Shown here: piece after piece, positions 59,238-64,000 of the stretch
Numbering within the stretch: the first letter of the stretch is position 1
How the letters are laid out: the number at the start of each line of letters is the position of its first letter
From: Triplophysa rosa
Lineage: Eukaryota > Chordata > Actinopteri > Cypriniformes > Nemacheilidae
Direction: 5' to 3'
NCBI RefSeq assembly: GCF_024868665.1
Contig: NC_079900.1
Location: 23,819,690-23,883,689 of the forward strand
DNA: 64,000 bases
Position numbers and translations under genes: made by a program
The notes under the pieces: generated by a model
What the model was told of the DNA's origin: nothing
Databases searched by the model: none
Seen by the model: only the letters and a program-made list of their open reading frames with translations

Positions 59238-62200
59238 TATAATAAAATCTTATCGTGTGATAAAAGATATTCGTTTGACATTTTAAATCGGTTATACATT
59301 TTGTTCAAATGTTTGTGCAGTGATAAACTGAAGCAGCGAACCAGCGTTGGACTAGCATTGTTTGCATCATCTGAAGTGGTCTATAGTTTTACAAAATCTA
59401 AATGTTTATGCACTTATGCACTCTTGTTAAAGTCTTATTATACTATTTAAACCCCTTTGGGGTAATTGTTTATAATGCCTTAAAATATATATTGGGTATA
59501 AATGCAGTTATAATTAAACAGTACATTAATGTGAACAACACATTTTATTAAATCTAAAATAAATAGTTATGTGACACCTGCTAATAATAATTATATCCAA
59601 CAATCATCAAATCAAATTTGAAAAATATCAAATGTACACATTTTTAGTCTTATGTCCATCAGTGCACATTATTTTAAGAAAAAAGATTTCCCTTTTAAGA
59701 TCTAGTTCTTGGCTGGACTGGGGGGACAATTTCTCTAGTTATATACTCATAGTTCATTGCATGCATAAATTATTATTTTTTCTGTGGTTAAATTGACAGA
59801 TCATAATAGATATACAAATAAAACATATTTTATGTTTTTTTTCATCATCATCAAAATTTGGGGAGAAATTCCCCCTTCAAGACTCATGTTGACTGTAACC
59901 TCATCACAGTATTACTATGCTGATTTGCTAAGACTTATAGTGCGACATTGTACAAAGCTTTCATAGTTCACGAGCAAGTAATATAATAAACAGAACAGCA
60001 ACTAATAACTTAGAAGTAATAGTTTAGGGCTCCAATGGGTTAAGCCTTTTTGGGGGGGGATACCAACACAATCCGCATTTATTGTCAGTAGACTGTGCTC
60101 CCACTGTAAGAATTTTCTCTTTGATTTAACACAAATGCTTTAACACACGCCAACTGTTTTTATCAGGTTTTCATCCTCTGTCAACTAGGCTGTAAACCCT
60201 GATGAAATAAACAATGGAAAATTAATGGTTTTCATTACTAATAGCATAATGGACCATCTGCTGTTTACCAAACAAGTAGAACATTGCTGAATATAGTGTG
60301 TTTTGTGTCTCAATCCAGTAGGATTTAATAGTGTTTGATTGGATCCTATCCGCCAGATAACACCCCACCATTAAAACCCAACAAGTTTCCTATGGAGACC
60401 ATCAGAGACCATTATAGCTTCATTTCAAAGCAATACAATTCCCATTATTACCATAATCCATTCACATTCCTGTGATGGTTTGCATTGTTTATAGTTTCAA
60501 AAACAGTTTCTTGAAAATGTTTAATCAGACCTGCAGACGCATGTATTCAGAATCAAGCTAAATCCTTTGAGAATGACTTCATCAGCGCTGTTAATTCAGA
60601 TAATCTGTTTAATCAGTCTGACCTCTAGACTCATGTTGCATTTAACAAGTCAATCATTAACAATAAAGACAGATCAATAGCCTACTGTGGACGACTATTG
60701 ACATTTTAGCATGCGAGCGTGATGGCGGAAACGGCTGACAACCAAGCGTTCAAGCAAGGTTTCATGTCTCATTGCATTCTCCACTTTATCCTATTCAGAT
60801 AAAGGTTTATGTCATATACTCAATGGCCGAGCTGGAGCGTGAAATAGCCAAGATGCTGTCTGCTCAAAGGCCAATAGCTCAATGTGGTTGCCAGATTGCA
60901 CTGCGAGAGATCGGGAGATGAGCCTCTTGTATGGAAGTAAAATAGAGAAAAATGTGTTTGAAGCAAAAAGACGTGAATAGCACTAACTGAAAAAAGATGC
61001 ATTGTATTAACAGTGCTCGCATTTTAAGGTTCTGCAATTCAACATGGCTGCATATTTAAGATGTGAATTTTTTAAATGGAAACATTTCACACACAGTTTC
61101 ACCGTTTAAAAATTAAATCAAAATTCACCTTTTAAATTTCATTTAAAAAATTCAACTTGTTATAAAATACAAGCTTTAATATTCGACAGACAATTATCAG
61201 TCCATATAATTTCGGTTTAAAAATTCGCTTCCACAAATTCAGTGGTTCAAATTCGACTTGAAATTCAAAGTTTCACATCCTGGAATCCCAGGAGAAGCAA
61301 TAGAGCGCCGATTCCGCCAATGCATGATCTCTACCTGCTGCCTGACCGCTTCACCAGCAGGTGGTGCAAGTCGCTTCTGACGAAGACCAAAGCAAGAAAT
61401 GCAGATACTTTTTATGTTTGCAGCACAGTCCACTCATCTGCTCGATTAAGTGAATTTATTTGATCTCATAGATCTCTTCTTATGCATCATCAACATCAGA
61501 AATTTTAGGTTTCCTGCTCTGGCTAGAAGGAATTAAGTTATTTTTTTACTTCAGCACATCGTGTTCACATAAATACTATGCATCATCAGCATTTACAGGA
61601 CATGTATTGTGTTTGAAGCGGTCAAATAACTGAGATCTCAACTATGAGCTTATTGACAAATGCTCTGATTTTAACGCGTACTCTCCCATGTGCTTCTGTT
61701 TATATGAAGTAGCTGCAATCTCAATAAACATTCTTTTTATTTTCTCGCATGATCTTGTTTTAATTTGAGACTCTCAGAAAATGCTGGATGTTGTGGAATT
61801 GTGGAAACGTTCGTTTGTTAATACGAGACAGAAAAACTGATATTTTAGCCAAGCGAACTTCTTGAGCAGGACAGATAAAACGAACCAGATAAAAATAGTC
61901 AGCACTTTCTTTAGAACCCGACTAGACCCGAAACGTCTTGTGCAGCCTGCAGCAAAGCAAGATACCTCACGGCGTTAGGATCTATACAGCTGTAAGATGG
62001 TTTTTAAGCGCAAAGATAAAAACTTGTGTTGTATGCTGTGTGCGTTTCCCAATAATGTGCCACACACGAACATGCGAGTATGACTACACGCTAATTGCAT
62101 GAGTTGCTGTCTGTTCATTAAATGCTAAAATGTCAATCACTCACGGTATATTAACCTAATTATGTCTTGTAAAGTTTGGCGTAACAAATATTTGTTGTTT

Positions 62201-63572
62201 ACCTAACCATAAAATGTAATTAATTTGTGTCTTTCGGGGCGATTGGTAAAAGCACATTCATTATAAATGACCAGAGACCCCATGCCATATCGGACACGAC
62301 CTGTGCCAAGGCATATTTTGTCAACGTTTTAGACCCGATGCCGCTGGGACACATGAGGACCTCTCTAACATACACATCAATGCAAGTCAGTTTGCATGGC
62401 CGAGCAGTGAAAAATATATTTAATTACTGGTCAGAAAACAATATGAGTGCTCCATGGCAATATACACAACTATCTGTAGATGTTGCTGTTTGGCGCATTG
62501 TATTTCGTATACTTTTATATTAGGCTATAGCCTTTCTTTTTAATTAGCTTACCCAATACTAATATAACATATCAAAACGAAATTACGATTACTAATTTTT
62601 AATCTATATGCTCACATAATAAGTCAACATATTGTTAAATTTATGCATTTTAAATGACAGAAATACACTGAAACCTGCACGTTGGAGAAAGCACGTAATG
62701 TACGTGTCTAAAATGTATGCGTACAGTTCAGTTAAATGATCAAATTTACCCTCTTTAAACTTAAGCTAAACATTTAGCTGAATATCCACAACATATATGG
62801 TGGCATGGTGGAACAAAAACGTTATTGCAAGATTTGCTAAGTGCCTTTGTCCCTTTAGCGTCCACGGACCACGCCATCACGGCCGGTGTACCGTGCTAAA
62901 ACGCTTAATGTTGCTTAATCTTCAGACCAGATGATTAGTATAGCCTACACCTTTTTAATAACCGTAGGCTACAGAAATGCGGAAGAGCCCTAAATATGAA
63001 TGCAAAAAGCACAAAATGACAAAATAAGAATTGTAGCATGTCCCGCCGTATTTCTCACATAATACCAGAACGAATAGGTATAGGTGGCTTTATTGTTGCA
63101 GTATTTCAGTTTGTTTTTTTATTAATTCGTTCATACAATAGGTTATAATTGGCTTTATTTTGTTTGCGTTCTGAGATTTCAGATGAAAAGTATAGGCATG
63201 ATTATTTCCATTGATATTTCTCTTTTAAGTGGTGTAGTTATTCGTTTAAGTTACATTTATATCCTACATTTACTAAATATCTTACAATTACGTTTTTAAG
63301 AAAAGACTGTTATTTATATTGTAGATTATTTTACGTTCTGGTGGAAAATTGTTCATGGCTTGTTCTTACATCTGTTTTCACTACTATTTCAGTTAGCCTA
63401 CTACTATTGTCTGTTTAAAATGTATAATTATTGCTATTTTTCCTATTTAGTTTTAAACCGAAATAAAATGTTTTATTTGAATTTAAATGTTAAGTTTATT
63501 GTGATGGTGTTATGTAACTAATGTAATGCTTTAAAATCTTGTTGTCTTGTTTTCTGGCACATTTAATCAGAT
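59238..63572 (-). other. cacng1 upstream intron, mostly unassigned
   Basis: AT-rich. I looked for the cacng1 exons for TM1 and the extracellular loop and did not find them. An open frame at 62227-62523 (+) is unexplained. Confidence 0.45.
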
Positions 63573-64000
63573 TGTCATGGCTCTGCTTCGTTTAGTCATG
63601 TTTTTCTTGGTCCTGTAGCAGAGTCATGACAAAGCCTTTTGTTATGTGTGGAGAGAAATATATTATTGTCCTTTTGACAATAATATACGTTCTCTCCAGT
63701 GTCTCGTCTCTGTTCCCGCCATCTCGTTTCCTCGTTAACTTTCCCTGAGTGTTTTATTACCCACACCTGCCCTGTGTCGTTATCCCTCGTTTGTCTTGCC
63801 TTTAAATACCCTCTTGTTTCTTTGTCTTGTGTTCATGGACTGTGTTGTTTGTACCGTGTACCCTGTAATTGTGTAAGTGAAGTCTCCGTGTCTACCCGTG
63901 TTTCCCGTTCCTTGCCTTGTCCGTGGATTGTTCGTGTTGTGAGTTACCCTGCCCCTGCCTTTGTTACCCTGCTGTGTTTTTTGTAAGACGTTGTGTCGTG
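63573..64000 (+). mobile_element. Probable LTR (Ty3/Gypsy-like), cut by window edge
   Basis: Begins TGTCATGGCTCTGC, has a hairpin at 63650-63697 and CTTTAAATACCC as a possible TATA-like site, then a C/T-rich leader. This layout resembles cyprinid Gypsy LTRs. No internal retrotransposon sequence is in view. Confidence 0.5.

Noticed and set aside
61239..61463. Open frames on both strands, considered as cacng1 exon 2
   Set aside because: No match to the extracellular loop or to the expected exon length and phase.

Overview
The window is vertebrate nuclear DNA, almost certainly from a teleost and probably a cyprinid. It has short GT-AG exons in long introns, and a dense load of small DNA transposons (hAT-type, TTAA-flanked foldback elements, Tc1/mariner) plus a tRNA-derived V-SINE, as in zebrafish and carp relatives. 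The species call is inference from repeat types and protein similarity; no database search was possible.

One gene fills most of the window. helz (helicase with zinc finger, UPF1-like superfamily 1) runs on the + strand from its ATG at 4987 to a TAA ending at 53894. I resolved 30 coding exons. All junctions are GT-AG and phase-consistent, and the exons sum to 5676 nt, i.e. 1891 codons plus stop. The protein has a TPR-like N-terminus, a CCCH zinc finger (176-195), a complete SF1 helicase core (Walker A 663-670, DEAA 789-792, motif VI arginine about 1035), a PAM2 poly(A)-binding-protein motif (1095-1104) and a long proline/glutamine-rich tail with conserved islands. The upstream non-coding exon(s) and promoter are not identified.

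On the - strand, converging tail-to-tail with helz, are the last two coding exons of cacng1 (skeletal-muscle L-type calcium channel gamma-1 subunit) at 56596-58825. Exons 1-2 were not found and probably lie beyond 64000. The HELZ-CACNG1 tail-to-tail order matches human 17q24.

Nearly everything else is transposon-derived. I delimited 13 hAT-like non-autonomous elements, eight with perfect 8-bp target-site duplications and the others with 7/8 or 6/8 matches. Several sit inside one another: 276-4893 contains 929-4265, which contains 1812-2890 and 3437-4207; 25604-30809 contains a V-SINE, 27058-28436 and 28538-30486, the last of which contains 28816-29788. TTAA-flanked foldback elements, a Tc1-like relic inside another element, a Harbinger-like insert, a mariner remnant, a perfect 58-bp inverted repeat, a 31-bp minisatellite and a probable LTR at the right edge complete the picture.

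I saw no operon, CRISPR array, phage or novel gene system. The most interesting signals are the datable nested insertions, a transposon end that appears to supply the branch point just upstream of the first coding exon of helz, and an exon-7-like decoy splice acceptor.
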